Source of the DNA: Rhizocola hellebori
Lineage (GTDB): Bacteria > Actinomycetota > Actinomycetes > Mycobacteriales > Micromonosporaceae
Length of the DNA: 64,000 nucleotides
NCBI RefSeq assembly: GCF_016862955.1
Contig: NZ_BONY01000013.1
Coordinates: forward strand, 1 to 64,000
Direction: 5' to 3'
Part shown: positions 57,223 to 64,000 of the stretch, piece after piece
How positions within the stretch are numbered: the first letter of the stretch is position 1
Layout: the number at the start of each line of letters is the position of its first letter
Made by a program: the position numbers and the translations under genes
The notes under the pieces: model-generated
Database searches by the model: none
Told to the model about the DNA's origin: nothing
Seen by the model: only the letters and a program-made list of their open reading frames with translations

Positions 57223-58971
57223 ATGGCGAATTTGCGGCTGGCTCTGGCCCAGGTGAACCCGACCGTCGGCGATTTGGCGGGCAATGCCCTGCTGGTAAGG
57301 GAGTGGACGGCGCGAGCCGCGGCCCAGCAGGCGCAGCTCGTCGCCTTCACCGAGATGGTGCTGACCGGTTACCCGGTGGAAGACTTGGTCTTCCGCGAGT
57401 CGTTCGTCGCGGCTTCCCGCCAAGCCGTGCAGCGCCTGGCCGCAGAGCTGGTGACCGACGGCTTCGGCGAGCTGGCGGTGATCGTGGGTTACCTCGACGC
57501 CGACGGTCCAGCCAAACTCGGCTCAGATTCCACCGCGACCATAGGCCCGCGAAACGCTTTGGCGGTGCTGCATCGCGGCCGGGTGGCGGCCCGCTACTTC
57601 AAGCACCATCTGCCCAACTACGGCGTCTTCGACGAAGACCGTTATTTTGTACCGGGCAAGTCCCTGACCGTCCTGCGGGCCGGGCTGCTCGACGGCTCCA
57701 ATGTGGACATCGCGCTGACCGTCTGCGAGGACATCTGGCAGGCAGGCGGCCCATTCGCGGTGGCCGCCGCGGCACAGGTCGGGCTCGTGGTGAACATCAA
57801 CGCCTCCCCCTACGAGCTGAACAAGGACGACCAGCGTCTCCCGCTCGTGCAGCGCCGCGCGGCCGAGGCCGGCGCGATCGTGGCCTATGTCAACACCGTT
57901 GGCGGGCAGGACGAGCTGGTTTTCGACGGCGACTCGATGATCGTGGCGCCCGACCGCACCCTGCTGGCGCGCGGCCCGCAGCTCGCCGAGGCTCTGCTCG
58001 TCCACGACCTCACCCTGCCCGAGGCCACCGCCGAGTTCTATCCGAGCGACCTGCCGATGTCCATCGAGCGTGTGGAAATCCAGACCGCATGGGGCGAGCC
58101 CACCGCGCCGGCGAGCGCCGGCATCGCCGCGCGTTTGGAAGACGAGGCCGAGATCTGGGCGGCGCTCGTGCTCGGGCTGCGTGACTACATCCACAAGAAC
58201 GGCGCGAAGTCAGCGCTGATCGCCGTCTCCGGCGGCATCGACTCGGCGGTGGTGGCCACCATCGCCGCAGATGCGCTCGGCGGGGCCAACGTCGTCGGCA
58301 TCTCCATGCCCAGCGGGCACTCGTCGCAGCACTCCCGCGACGACGCCGAAGCGCTCGCCACCAACCTCGGCATCGACTACCGGGTCGAGCCCATCCAGCA
58401 CATGGTGGACGCGTTCCTGGCCAACCTCAACCTCTCCGGGCTTGCCGTGGAGAACCTTCAGGCCCGCGTCCGCGGCGTCATCCTGATGGCCGTGTCCAAT
58501 CAGGAGGGTCACCTGGTGCTGACCACGGGCAACAAGAGCGAGCTGGCGGTCGGCTATTCCACTCTCTACGGCGACTCGGTCGGCGCCTACAACCCGCTCA
58601 AGGACGTGCCCAAGACGCTGGTGTGGAAGCTGGCGCGCTGGCGCAACACGGTGAGCCCGGTGATACCGGAGTCGTCCATCACCAAACCGCCCAGCGCCGA
58701 GCTGCGCCCGGGTCAGCTCGACACCGACTCGCTTCCCGAATACGACAAGCTCGACCTGATCCTCGCCGACTACATCGACGCAGACCTGGGCCGGGATTCC
58801 CTGGTGGCCAAGGGCCATGAGCCGGCTCTCGTCGACAAGGTGCTCCGCCTGGTCGACGGGGCGGAATACAAGCGCCGCCAGTCCGCGCCCGGTACCAAAA
58901 TTTCGTTCAAATCCTTCGGCCGGGATAGGCGCCTGCCGATCACTAACCGTTTCAGGGAGATTTCGGGCTAG
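57223..58971 (+). CDS. nadE: glutamine-dependent NAD+ synthetase
   Basis: 582 aa. N-terminal nitrilase-type amidase domain with catalytic Glu ([10 protein letters not shown]), Lys ([12 protein letters not shown]) and Cys168 (TVCEDIW), joined to a C-terminal synthetase with the PP-loop SGGIDS (from residue 336) and [18 protein letters not shown]. Makes NAD+ from deamido-NAD+, using glutamine-derived ammonia carried through a tunnel. Confidence 0.96.
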   Translation: MANLRLALAQVNPTVGDLAGNALLVREWTARAAAQQAQLVAFTEMVLTGYPVEDLVFRESFVAASRQAVQRLAAELVTDGFGELAVIVGYLDADGPAKLGSDSTATIGPRNALAVLHRGRVAARYFKHHLPNYGVFDEDRYFVPGKSLTVLRAGLLDGSNVDIALTVCEDIWQAGGPFAVAAAAQVGLVVNINASPYELNKDDQRLPLVQRRAAEAGAIVAYVNTVGGQDELVFDGDSMIVAPDRTLLARGPQLAEALLVHDLTLPEATAEFYPSDLPMSIERVEIQTAWGEPTAPASAGIAARLEDEAEIWAALVLGLRDYIHKNGAKSALIAVSGGIDSAVVATIAADALGGANVVGISMPSGHSSQHSRDDAEALATNLGIDYRVEPIQHMVDAFLANLNLSGLAVENLQARVRGVILMAVSNQEGHLVLTTGNKSELAVGYSTLYGDSVGAYNPLKDVPKTLVWKLARWRNTVSPVIPESSITKPPSAELRPGQLDTDSLPEYDKLDLILADYIDADLGRDSLVAKGHEPALVDKVLRLVDGAEYKRRQSAPGTKISFKSFGRDRRLPITNRFREISG

Positions 58972-59027
58972 CATCCTGGATAGACCCGGGGACCGCGTGC
59001 GCGGCCTCGAGGCGAAAGGAGACAGCA

Positions 59028-59861
59028 ATGTCAGACAGTGTGGCCTCCCTCTACGGCGGGCCGGCCGGGCAACGGGTGCGCACCCGCCACCTGTTGCAGG
59101 CCAAGGAGCGTGGCGAGAAGTGGGCGATGCTCACCTCCTACGACCAGTACACCGCACGCATCTTCGACGAGGCGGGCATTCCCGTGCTCCTCGTCGGCGA
59201 CTCCGCCGCCAACAACGTCTTCGGTTACGAGACCACCCTCCCGGTGACCGTTGACGAGCTTCTCCCCTTGGTACGCGCCGTCGTCAACGCCACCAAGCGC
59301 GCCCTTGTGGTGGGCGACCTCCCGTTCGGCTCCTACGAAGAAGGCACGACTCAGGCCATCCGCACCTCGGTGCGCTTCATGAAAGAGGCGCAGTGTCACG
59401 CGATCAAGCTGGAGGGGGCGCGTCCCGCGCTGATCGAAGCGATCGCCGGCGCGGGGATTCCGGTAATGGCCCACATCGGGTTCACCCCGCAGTCTGAGCA
59501 CCAGATCGGTGGGTACAGGGTGCAGGGTCGCGGCGAGCAGGCCAAAATCCTGGTCGAGCAGGCCCACGAGTGCGCCGAAGCGGGTGCCTTCGCCGTCGTG
59601 CTGGAGATGGTTCCGGGCGAGGTGGCCAAGCAGATCACCGCCGAGGTGCCCATTCCCACCATCGGCATCGGCGCAGGCCCCGACACCGACGCCCAGGTGC
59701 TGGTCTGGCAGGACATGGCCGGCCTGCGCACGGGTGGCGGCCCCACGCCGCGCTTCGTCAAGCAATACGCCCAGCTGGCCACCACACTCACCGACGCGGC
59801 CCAAGCCTTCGCCCAAGAAGTCCGCGGCGGCGTGTTCCCCGGCCCCGAACACACTTTCTAA
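59028..59861 (+). CDS. panB: 3-methyl-2-oxobutanoate hydroxymethyltransferase
   Basis: First step of pantothenate synthesis, 277 aa. [35 protein letters not shown] (metal Asp), [17 protein letters not shown] and [12 protein letters not shown], then [12 protein letters not shown], are the family blocks. The ATG has AAAGGAG upstream. The pathway leads to CoA, whose later enzyme CoaD is also in this window. Confidence 0.96.
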   Translation: MSDSVASLYGGPAGQRVRTRHLLQAKERGEKWAMLTSYDQYTARIFDEAGIPVLLVGDSAANNVFGYETTLPVTVDELLPLVRAVVNATKRALVVGDLPFGSYEEGTTQAIRTSVRFMKEAQCHAIKLEGARPALIEAIAGAGIPVMAHIGFTPQSEHQIGGYRVQGRGEQAKILVEQAHECAEAGAFAVVLEMVPGEVAKQITAEVPIPTIGIGAGPDTDAQVLVWQDMAGLRTGGGPTPRFVKQYAQLATTLTDAAQAFAQEVRGGVFPGPEHTF

Positions 59862-59869
59862 TTCTCTGC

Positions 59870-60556
59870 CTACAAATCAGTAATTCTGATTCCGGCGTGT
59901 ACGCCGTAGCGCTTGTTGATGACGATCAGGTTCGCGGTGAGCGCCTCGACCTGGCCCGCGTTGCGCAAGCGGCCGGCGTGCACGCCGCGGATTCCTTTGA
60001 TGCGCCCGGCGAGTGCTTGGACCTGGGCCACCGCTTCCCTGTCCTCGCCCAGCACGAGCACGTCGAGGTCCATCTCGGCGACCTCGAGATTGGCCAGCAG
60101 CTCGGCGCTCACGTGGTGGAAGGCCGCGGTCACCCGCGACTCGGGAAGGATCGCCGCGGCTTGCTCGGCCGCGCTTCCTTCCTCAACCTCCAACGGATAC
60201 GGGCCCTGCTTGCCGAAGCCAAGCGGGTTCACGCAGTCGATGACTATCTTGCCGCGCAACGGTTCCACCAACTCGCGCAGCGTGTCCGCATGCCCGGCAA
60301 AGGGTACCGCGATGATGACGAGGTCTGAGCGCGCGGACACGTCGGCGTTGGAGCCGCCCTCGACACTTCCTCCGGCCAGCTCCGCGATCTCGGCGGCGGC
60401 CGCCGCGGCGCGCTCAGCCACCCGCGAACCGATCAGGATCCGCTGCCCGGCCTGGGCGAGCCGGATGGCCAATCCCCGGCCCTGGTCGCCTGTTCCGCCG
60501 AGGATCCCGACGACGAGACCGCTCACGTCGGGAAGAGTGCTGGAGTCGAAGCCCAT
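59870..60556 (-). CDS. npdG: NADPH-dependent F420 reductase (NpdG)
   Basis: 228 aa. The N-terminal GILGGTGDQGRGLAIRLAQAG is the NADPH fold of F420:NADP+ oxidoreductase, followed by DLVIIAVPFAG, IVIDCVNPLGF and SAAEQAA. Shuttles hydride between NADPH and F420. Together with fbiD in this window it implies an F420-using organism. Confidence 0.92.
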   Translation of the reverse strand: MGFDSSTLPDVSGLVVGILGGTGDQGRGLAIRLAQAGQRILIGSRVAERAAAAAAEIAELAGGSVEGGSNADVSARSDLVIIAVPFAGHADTLRELVEPLRGKIVIDCVNPLGFGKQGPYPLEVEEGSAAEQAAAILPESRVTAAFHHVSAELLANLEVAEMDLDVLVLGEDREAVAQVQALAGRIKGIRGVHAGRLRNAGQVEALTANLIVINKRYGVHAGIRITDL

Positions 60557-60568
60557 TGGGCGATCCTG

Positions 60569-61315
60569 TCAGATCGCCCGAGCGAACAGCACGGCGGATA
60601 CCAGCAGCCCGAACGCGACCACGACCCAGCGCACGGCTTTGGCGTCGAGGCGGCGGCCGAAATGCCCGCCCAGGAAGCCGCCCAGAATGGTGCCCGGCAC
60701 CAGGGCCGCCACCGCTGTCCACGCCACCGGCCCGAAAAGGGCGAAGGTAGTCGCGGCGACCGCGCCGATGGAGAGCTGGATCACATTCTTCGTGGCCACC
60801 ATCCGCCGAATCTGGTCATTGAGCACCAAACCGAGCACGGCCATGATAATCACGCCGATCGCTGCGATGAAGTAGCCGCCGTAGACGCCAATCGCGAAGA
60901 CCGCCGCCACTTTGGCCCACTTCGGCTGGTCCTGCGGTTGGGCCAGGCGTTTGGTGAGGAACTCCTGTGCCGCCATCACCACCGTCGCCACCAGGACGAG
61001 GCTCGGGGCTATCCAATCGAAGAGCTTTTCCGGGGTACCCAGTAAAAGAAAACACCCTGTCAAAGTGCCCAGGATCGCGGCGGGGACCAGCTGCTTCAGA
61101 ACGGTCTGCCCGGCCAGGTCTTTACGGGTGCTGGCGACGCCGCCGATGTATCCGAATGCCACCGAGACCGAATTTGTCACGCTCGCCTGGACCGGCGGCA
61201 ACCCCACCGAGAGCAAAGCGGGGAAGGTGAGCAGCGACCCACCCCCGGCCACAGCGTTGACGGCACCGGTAATCGTCCCGGCCGCCACGAGGAGGAGTGC
61301 CTGCGAGAAATCCAT
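60569..61315 (-). CDS. TSUP family (TauE/SafE) permease
   Basis: 248 aa, about eight hydrophobic segments. GAVNAVAGGGSLLTFPALL and the second-half GTILGGFLGGHFGRRL are TSUP repeats. Possible sulfite/sulfonate or organic anion transport; substrate unknown. Start ATG 61315 follows GCGAGGAG-like bases poorly; longer frames would enter the RNase P RNA gene. It ends 13 bp before the npdG start. Confidence 0.88.
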   Translation of the reverse strand: MDFSQALLLVAAGTITGAVNAVAGGGSLLTFPALLSVGLPPVQASVTNSVSVAFGYIGGVASTRKDLAGQTVLKQLVPAAILGTLTGCFLLLGTPEKLFDWIAPSLVLVATVVMAAQEFLTKRLAQPQDQPKWAKVAAVFAIGVYGGYFIAAIGVIIMAVLGLVLNDQIRRMVATKNVIQLSIGAVAATTFALFGPVAWTAVAALVPGTILGGFLGGHFGRRLDAKAVRWVVVAFGLLVSAVLFARAI

Positions 61316-61328
61316 GACCCGAGGTTTG

Positions 61329-61334
61329 TAGCAT
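61329..61334 (+). promoter_or_regulatory. rnpB: -10 hexamer of rnpB
   Basis: TAGCAT lies 7 bases before the predicted 5' end of RNase P RNA. I see no good -35. Confidence 0.55.
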
Positions 61335-61340
61335 GGATAG

Positions 61341-61755
61341 GCGACGGACGAGTCGATCGGGCGGCCGCGTCGATGCCTTTTGACATCGCCGAGGAACGTC
61401 CGGACTCCATAGGGCAGGGTGGTTGCTAACGGCAACCCGGGGCGACCCGCGGGAAAGTGCCACAGAAAACAGACCGCCCGCGGCCAGCTGGTCGCGGGTA
61501 AGGGTGAAACGGTGAGGTAAGAGCTCACCAGCACGGCGGGCGACCGTCGTGGCTCGGTAAACCCCACCCGGAGCAAGGCCAAGAAGGGTCCTTCCCTCAC
61601 GGGGGAAGAGCCCGCGTGAGCGCTTGAGGGCTGCCCGCCCGAGTTCACGGGTAGGCCGCAAGAGCCCGCTGGCAACGGCGGGCCGAGATGGATGGCCGCC
61701 GCCAGCGTTACGGCGCTGGCACAGAATCCGGCGTAGAGATCGACTCGTCCGTCGC
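61341..61755 (+). ncRNA. rnpB: RNase P RNA, type A
   Basis: Catalytic RNA of about 415 nt that matures tRNA 5' ends. The ends pair in an 18-bp P1 helix: GCGACGGACGAGTCGATC (61341-61358) with GATCGACTCGTCCGTCGC (61738-61755). The conserved core is visible: GAGGAACGTCCGGACTCC at P4/CR-I, CCACAGAAAACAGACCGCC, GGTAAGGGTGAAA and the CR-V block GGCACAGAATCCGGCGTAGA. The exact ends are inferred from P1. The 5' end is 26 bp from the divergent TSUP start. Confidence 0.95.
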
Positions 61756-61786
61756 TCTACTGCTGGCGCGTGCGAAGCAACGCGCG

Positions 61787-61883
61787 GCAAATCCGCCTGG
61801 AGGGCAACGCGATCACGCCGTGATCTTGAAGGCGAAGGGCGTGCCTTCAAGATCGCGACGCGATAGCGTCGCCGCGGATTTGC
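61787..61883. repeat. composite palindromic element beside rnpB
   Basis: Outer arms GCAAATCCGC (61787-61796) and GCGGATTTGC (61874-61883) enclose three nested palindromes: GATCACG-C-CGTGATC (61811-61825), GATCTTGAAGGC/GCCTTCAAGATC (61822-61854), and GCGACGC-GATA-GCGTCGC (61855-61872). It lies between convergent rnpB and an acetyltransferase gene, whose stop codon is in the right arm. Confidence 0.75.
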
Positions 61884-62335
61884 TATCGCACGAGGTGGAG
61901 GATTTCTTCGCCCTCGGCGAGCCGCTTTACTTCGCCGGTGGGGGCGAAGCCGGCGCTCAGGTAGAGGTTTTTCGCGCGGTGGTTGGCGCTGCCGGTCCAG
62001 ACCTGGACGCGGGGACGGCCCTGGAGAGCGGCAGCCTCGACGACGGCGTCGAGCAGCTGCCTGCCGATTCCGGTGCCCCACCGATCGGGGTCGACAAACA
62101 GCATGGACAGATGGCACAGGTCGGCCGCTTCCCAGCCCGGCTCCGCCAGCGCCATCGCGACGACAGCATTCTCCTTGCGCGCCACCATAATTAGCGCCTC
62201 GGGATCGGCCAGCTTCTCCCTCACTCGGGCTATGCGGGGCTCGGTCGGCGTTTTGCCCCGAGCCGTATTCGCGCGTTGCCAAACCCGCAGGGCCGCTTCG
62301 ATTTCCACACCACTCGCCCGCGCCACTTCAGTCAC
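61883..62335 (-). CDS. GNAT-family N-acetyltransferase
   Basis: About 150 aa. LSMLFVDPDRWGTGIGRQLL is the acetyl-CoA binding motif and NLYLSAGFAPTGE is the closing strand. The start is not settled: GTG 62335 (MTEVARASG) is preferred; ATG 62389 would add 18 residues and overlap a divergent gene by 2 bp. The stop codon is in the palindromic element. Substrate unknown. Confidence 0.82.
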   Translation of the reverse strand: MTEVARASGVEIEAALRVWQRANTARGKTPTEPRIARVREKLADPEALIMVARKENAVVAMALAEPGWEAADLCHLSMLFVDPDRWGTGIGRQLLDAVVEAAALQGRPRVQVWTGSANHRAKNLYLSAGFAPTGEVKRLAEGEEILHLVR

Positions 62336-62387
62336 GGGCTCATCATGACCGAGTTTCGGATCGGCCGCAGGCGGGTAGGCACGGGAC

Positions 62388-62660
62388 ATGAAGACCACCT
62401 GGAAGCCACATGAGGAGCATGGCGAGCTCTCCACCAAGGAGCGCAACGATCTGCCCGACAGCGTGTTCGCCTTCCCGGACAAGCGCAAGGAGCCGCTCAC
62501 CGACGCCGACCACGTGCGCAACGCGCTGGCCCGCTTCGATCAGGTGGAAGACGTGACCGACAAGGAACGCGATCTGGCTTTTCAGAACATTCTCGTGGCG
62601 GCCGAACACTACGATGTGGACGTTTCCGAGTCGTCCTGGCAGGAGCTTGGCAAGCCCTGA
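62388..62660 (+). CDS. DUF6582-like small protein
   Basis: 90 aa, highly charged. The sequence HGELSTKERNDLPDSVFAFP, then RKEPLTDADHVRNALARFDQVEDVTDKERD, is a pattern often found in bacterial and phage proteins of unknown function. Divergent from the acetyltransferase. Confidence 0.75.
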   Translation: MKTTWKPHEEHGELSTKERNDLPDSVFAFPDKRKEPLTDADHVRNALARFDQVEDVTDKERDLAFQNILVAAEHYDVDVSESSWQELGKP

Positions 62661-62705
62661 TCAGGGGACTGACATAGGCGGGAGTCGCTGTTAGGCTTCC
62701 CGGCC

Positions 62706-63521
62706 GTGACCACTGAACCTCCCGAATATCCGGGGAATCGGGAACCTTATCGGCCCTATCACGACCCGCCGATAACACCAGGTTCGCCGCTTCCAGGTCC
62801 GGCTTACGCGTCCTATAACCAGCCGGGTTACGACGACCCGGTGCCCGGGCCGGCGCCCTATGTGCCGGCGCCGCATGCCCAGCCCTATACCCAGCTGCTC
62901 TCGCCCCAGGCGGTGCCCTCGGCGGGCGTCAACGGCTTCGCGGTGGCTTCGTTCATTCTCAGCTTCTGCGTCGGCGGGCTCCTCCTGCTGTCCATCATTT
63001 TCGGCTTGGTCGGCCTGCGCCAGATCGAGCGAAATGGCCAGAGCGGCAGGGGCTATGCGATAGCGGGGTTGCTCATCAGCGTGCTCTGGATCCTCGCTAT
63101 CGCCGGTGCCGTGTTCTACACCGAATATCAGGAAGCCAAGCGCGATCTGACCGGCAATGTCACCGCCGAAGGAAACGTGGCGATCACCGACCTCAAGGCC
63201 GGTGACTGCATCAAGTCGTTGCAGCTGCCGGATGTCCTGTTCACCGTGACCGCGGTGCCCTGCAACCAGGCGCACGAAGGCGAGGTGGCGGGCGAGTTCA
63301 TCATCGGCGGCACGATCTACCCCGGTGAGGAGGGCGTCACGGCGCAGGCTGCGGAGAAATGCGAGCCGATTGTCAGGGAGTACACCTCCCCGGCCACCCT
63401 CGCCAAGGTGAGCGACATCTACTTCCTTGGTCCTCGGGAGACCGACTGGAACAAGGGCCGCAAAACCGTCACCTGTGTAGCGATGACCGCTGCGACCCAA
63501 ATCGGCTCGGTCAAGGGTTGA
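62706..63521 (+). CDS. DUF4190 membrane protein with a septum-formation-like domain
   Basis: 271 aa. A proline/tyrosine-rich cytoplasmic tail (1-75), two hydrophobic spans with the DUF4190 pattern (AVASFILSFCVGGLLLLSII, GLVGLRQIERNGQSGRGYAIAG), and an extracytoplasmic domain (about 145-271) containing GDCIKSL, VPCNQAHEGEVAGEF and KCEP, as in the Septum_form family. Paired cysteines support a disulfide fold. Frequent in actinobacteria; function unknown. Confidence 0.82.
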   Translation: MTTEPPEYPGNREPYRPYHDPPITPGSPLPGPAYASYNQPGYDDPVPGPAPYVPAPHAQPYTQLLSPQAVPSAGVNGFAVASFILSFCVGGLLLLSIIFGLVGLRQIERNGQSGRGYAIAGLLISVLWILAIAGAVFYTEYQEAKRDLTGNVTAEGNVAITDLKAGDCIKSLQLPDVLFTVTAVPCNQAHEGEVAGEFIIGGTIYPGEEGVTAQAAEKCEPIVREYTSPATLAKVSDIYFLGPRETDWNKGRKTVTCVAMTAATQIGSVKG

Positions 63522-63528
63522 CCAGAGC

Positions 63529-63837
63529 ATGGAAATGGTGACCCAGGCGGTCAAGACCGCGGCGCGGTGGCTCGACTCCCATCACGGCAACGATCGCCAG
63601 CAACAGACCCTGCGCATCCTCAAGGTCACCGAGGAGGCGGGAGAGGTTGCTCAGGCATGGATCGGTTTCATCGGGCAGAACCCGCGAAAGGGCATCACCC
63701 ACACCGACCGTGAGGTGGCCGACGAGCTTGCCGACGTGGCACTGACCGCTTTGGTGGCGATTGAGAGCCTCGGCTTCGATGCCCAGGAAGTGCTCAGCGC
63801 ATGTGCAACCAAGGTGCTCATGCGACTTGACCTGTAG
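63529..63837 (+). CDS. MazG-like nucleotide pyrophosphohydrolase
   Basis: 102 aa. An all-helical protein with the metal motif VTEEAGEVAQAW and the second acidic group DELADVALTALVA (EExxE ... DExxD). This is a single-domain MazG-like protein that could hydrolyse non-canonical or damaged NTPs. Starts 8 bp after the DUF4190 gene stop. Confidence 0.85.
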   Translation: MEMVTQAVKTAARWLDSHHGNDRQQQTLRILKVTEEAGEVAQAWIGFIGQNPRKGITHTDREVADELADVALTALVAIESLGFDAQEVLSACATKVLMRLDL

Positions 63838-63934
63838 ATTGCTGCGCGATCGCTGGGAATATTGGGGTCAAGCTGGGAAAACTATCAGGTTCATTTGACG
63901 GTAATCCGAGATTCGGCGAGTAATCGTCATAGGC

Positions 63935-64000
63935 ATGGTGAATCGGATGTCAAAGAAGACCCTGCTGATCCTCGGTACCTCCGGCGTATTGGCGCTTGGA
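63935..64000 (+). CDS. start of a secreted or membrane protein, cut by the window edge
   Basis: ATG 63935 or GTG 63938 opens a frame reading MVNRMSKKTLLILGTSGVLALG, a basic N-terminus and hydrophobic core typical of a signal peptide. It continues past the window. TTGACG at 63895-63900 could be its -35 element. The function cannot be seen. Confidence 0.55.
   Translation, partial: MVNRMSKKTLLILGTSGVLALG

Noticed and set aside
60569-61675. Longer TSUP permease reading and the 61122-62282 frame
   Set aside because: Both run through the RNase P RNA gene, which is certain from its P1 helix and core motifs.

Overview
This is a 64 kb stretch of a GC-rich actinobacterial chromosome. It carries housekeeping genes, with no sign of prophage, insertion sequences, CRISPR or plasmid functions. 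Actinobacterial signs are C+ (zinc-binding) ribosomal proteins L28 and L32, an HU protein with a lysine/alanine tail (HupB), a SepIVA-like coiled-coil protein, GlnA2, F420 genes (fbiD/cofC and npdG), GTG/TTG starts, and a GlnR-type operator before amtB. From memory, the order glnD-glnB-amtB ... ftsY ... smc ... mutM ... rnc ... DUF177 ... sepIVA ... coaD-rsmD ... recG-DAK2 ... rpmB ... thiL ... ddl ... gpsA ... fbiD-ppk ... hupB-leuD-leuC-iclR ... tRNA-Glu/Gln-FAH follows the Mycobacterium tuberculosis Rv2918c-Rv2993c segment. The cellulase, LPXTG protein and secreted proteins suggest a free-living soil-type actinomycete; I cannot name the genus.

Region 1 (1-16.7 kb): the nitrogen-sensing operon amtB-glnB-glnD runs leftward behind a GlnR-like box, next to a secreted subtilase. 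ftsY is coupled to a small kinase. smc is coupled to a HAD protein. A rightward group encodes a CAP-domain protein, a spherulin-4-like protein and a lipoprotein. Region 2 (15.8-30 kb): leftward mutM, mannosyltransferase, rnc, rpmF, yceD, sepIVA-like, coaD and rsmD; then an LPXTG surface protein, recG, a DAK2/FakA-like protein, rpmB, thiL and ddl.

Region 3 (31-45.6 kb): a modular GH9 cellulase; a tightly overlapping PLP enzyme-gpsA-plsC operon; rightward fbiD, a small OB-like protein, ppk1 and a CHAD protein; a DoxX/TetR divergent pair; hupB; and leuDC with a divergent IclR regulator. Region 4 (45.6-64 kb): a DUF3352 protein, tRNA-Glu and tRNA-Gln, an FAH-family enzyme, a GntR/gluconate kinase pair, a RecQ helicase with an extra C-terminal domain, glnA2, nadE, panB, npdG, a TSUP permease, the RNase P RNA gene with a palindromic element beside it, and small actinobacterial proteins to the window edge.

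Functional threads: nitrogen control (AmtB, PII, GlnD, GlnA2, two candidate GlnR sites); membrane lipid and wall precursors (GpsA, PlsC, Ddl, mannosyltransferase, CoaD, PanB); chromosome and RNA maintenance (SMC, HupB, RecG, RecQ, MutM, RNase III, RNase P); and polyphosphate/F420 (PPK1-CHAD, FbiD, NpdG). I found no clear new multi-gene system. The best leads are the hairpin covering the rnc ribosome-binding site, the RecQ tail domain, the PPK-CHAD pair with a shortened CYTH region, the spherulin-lipoprotein pair, and the palindromic element beside rnpB.
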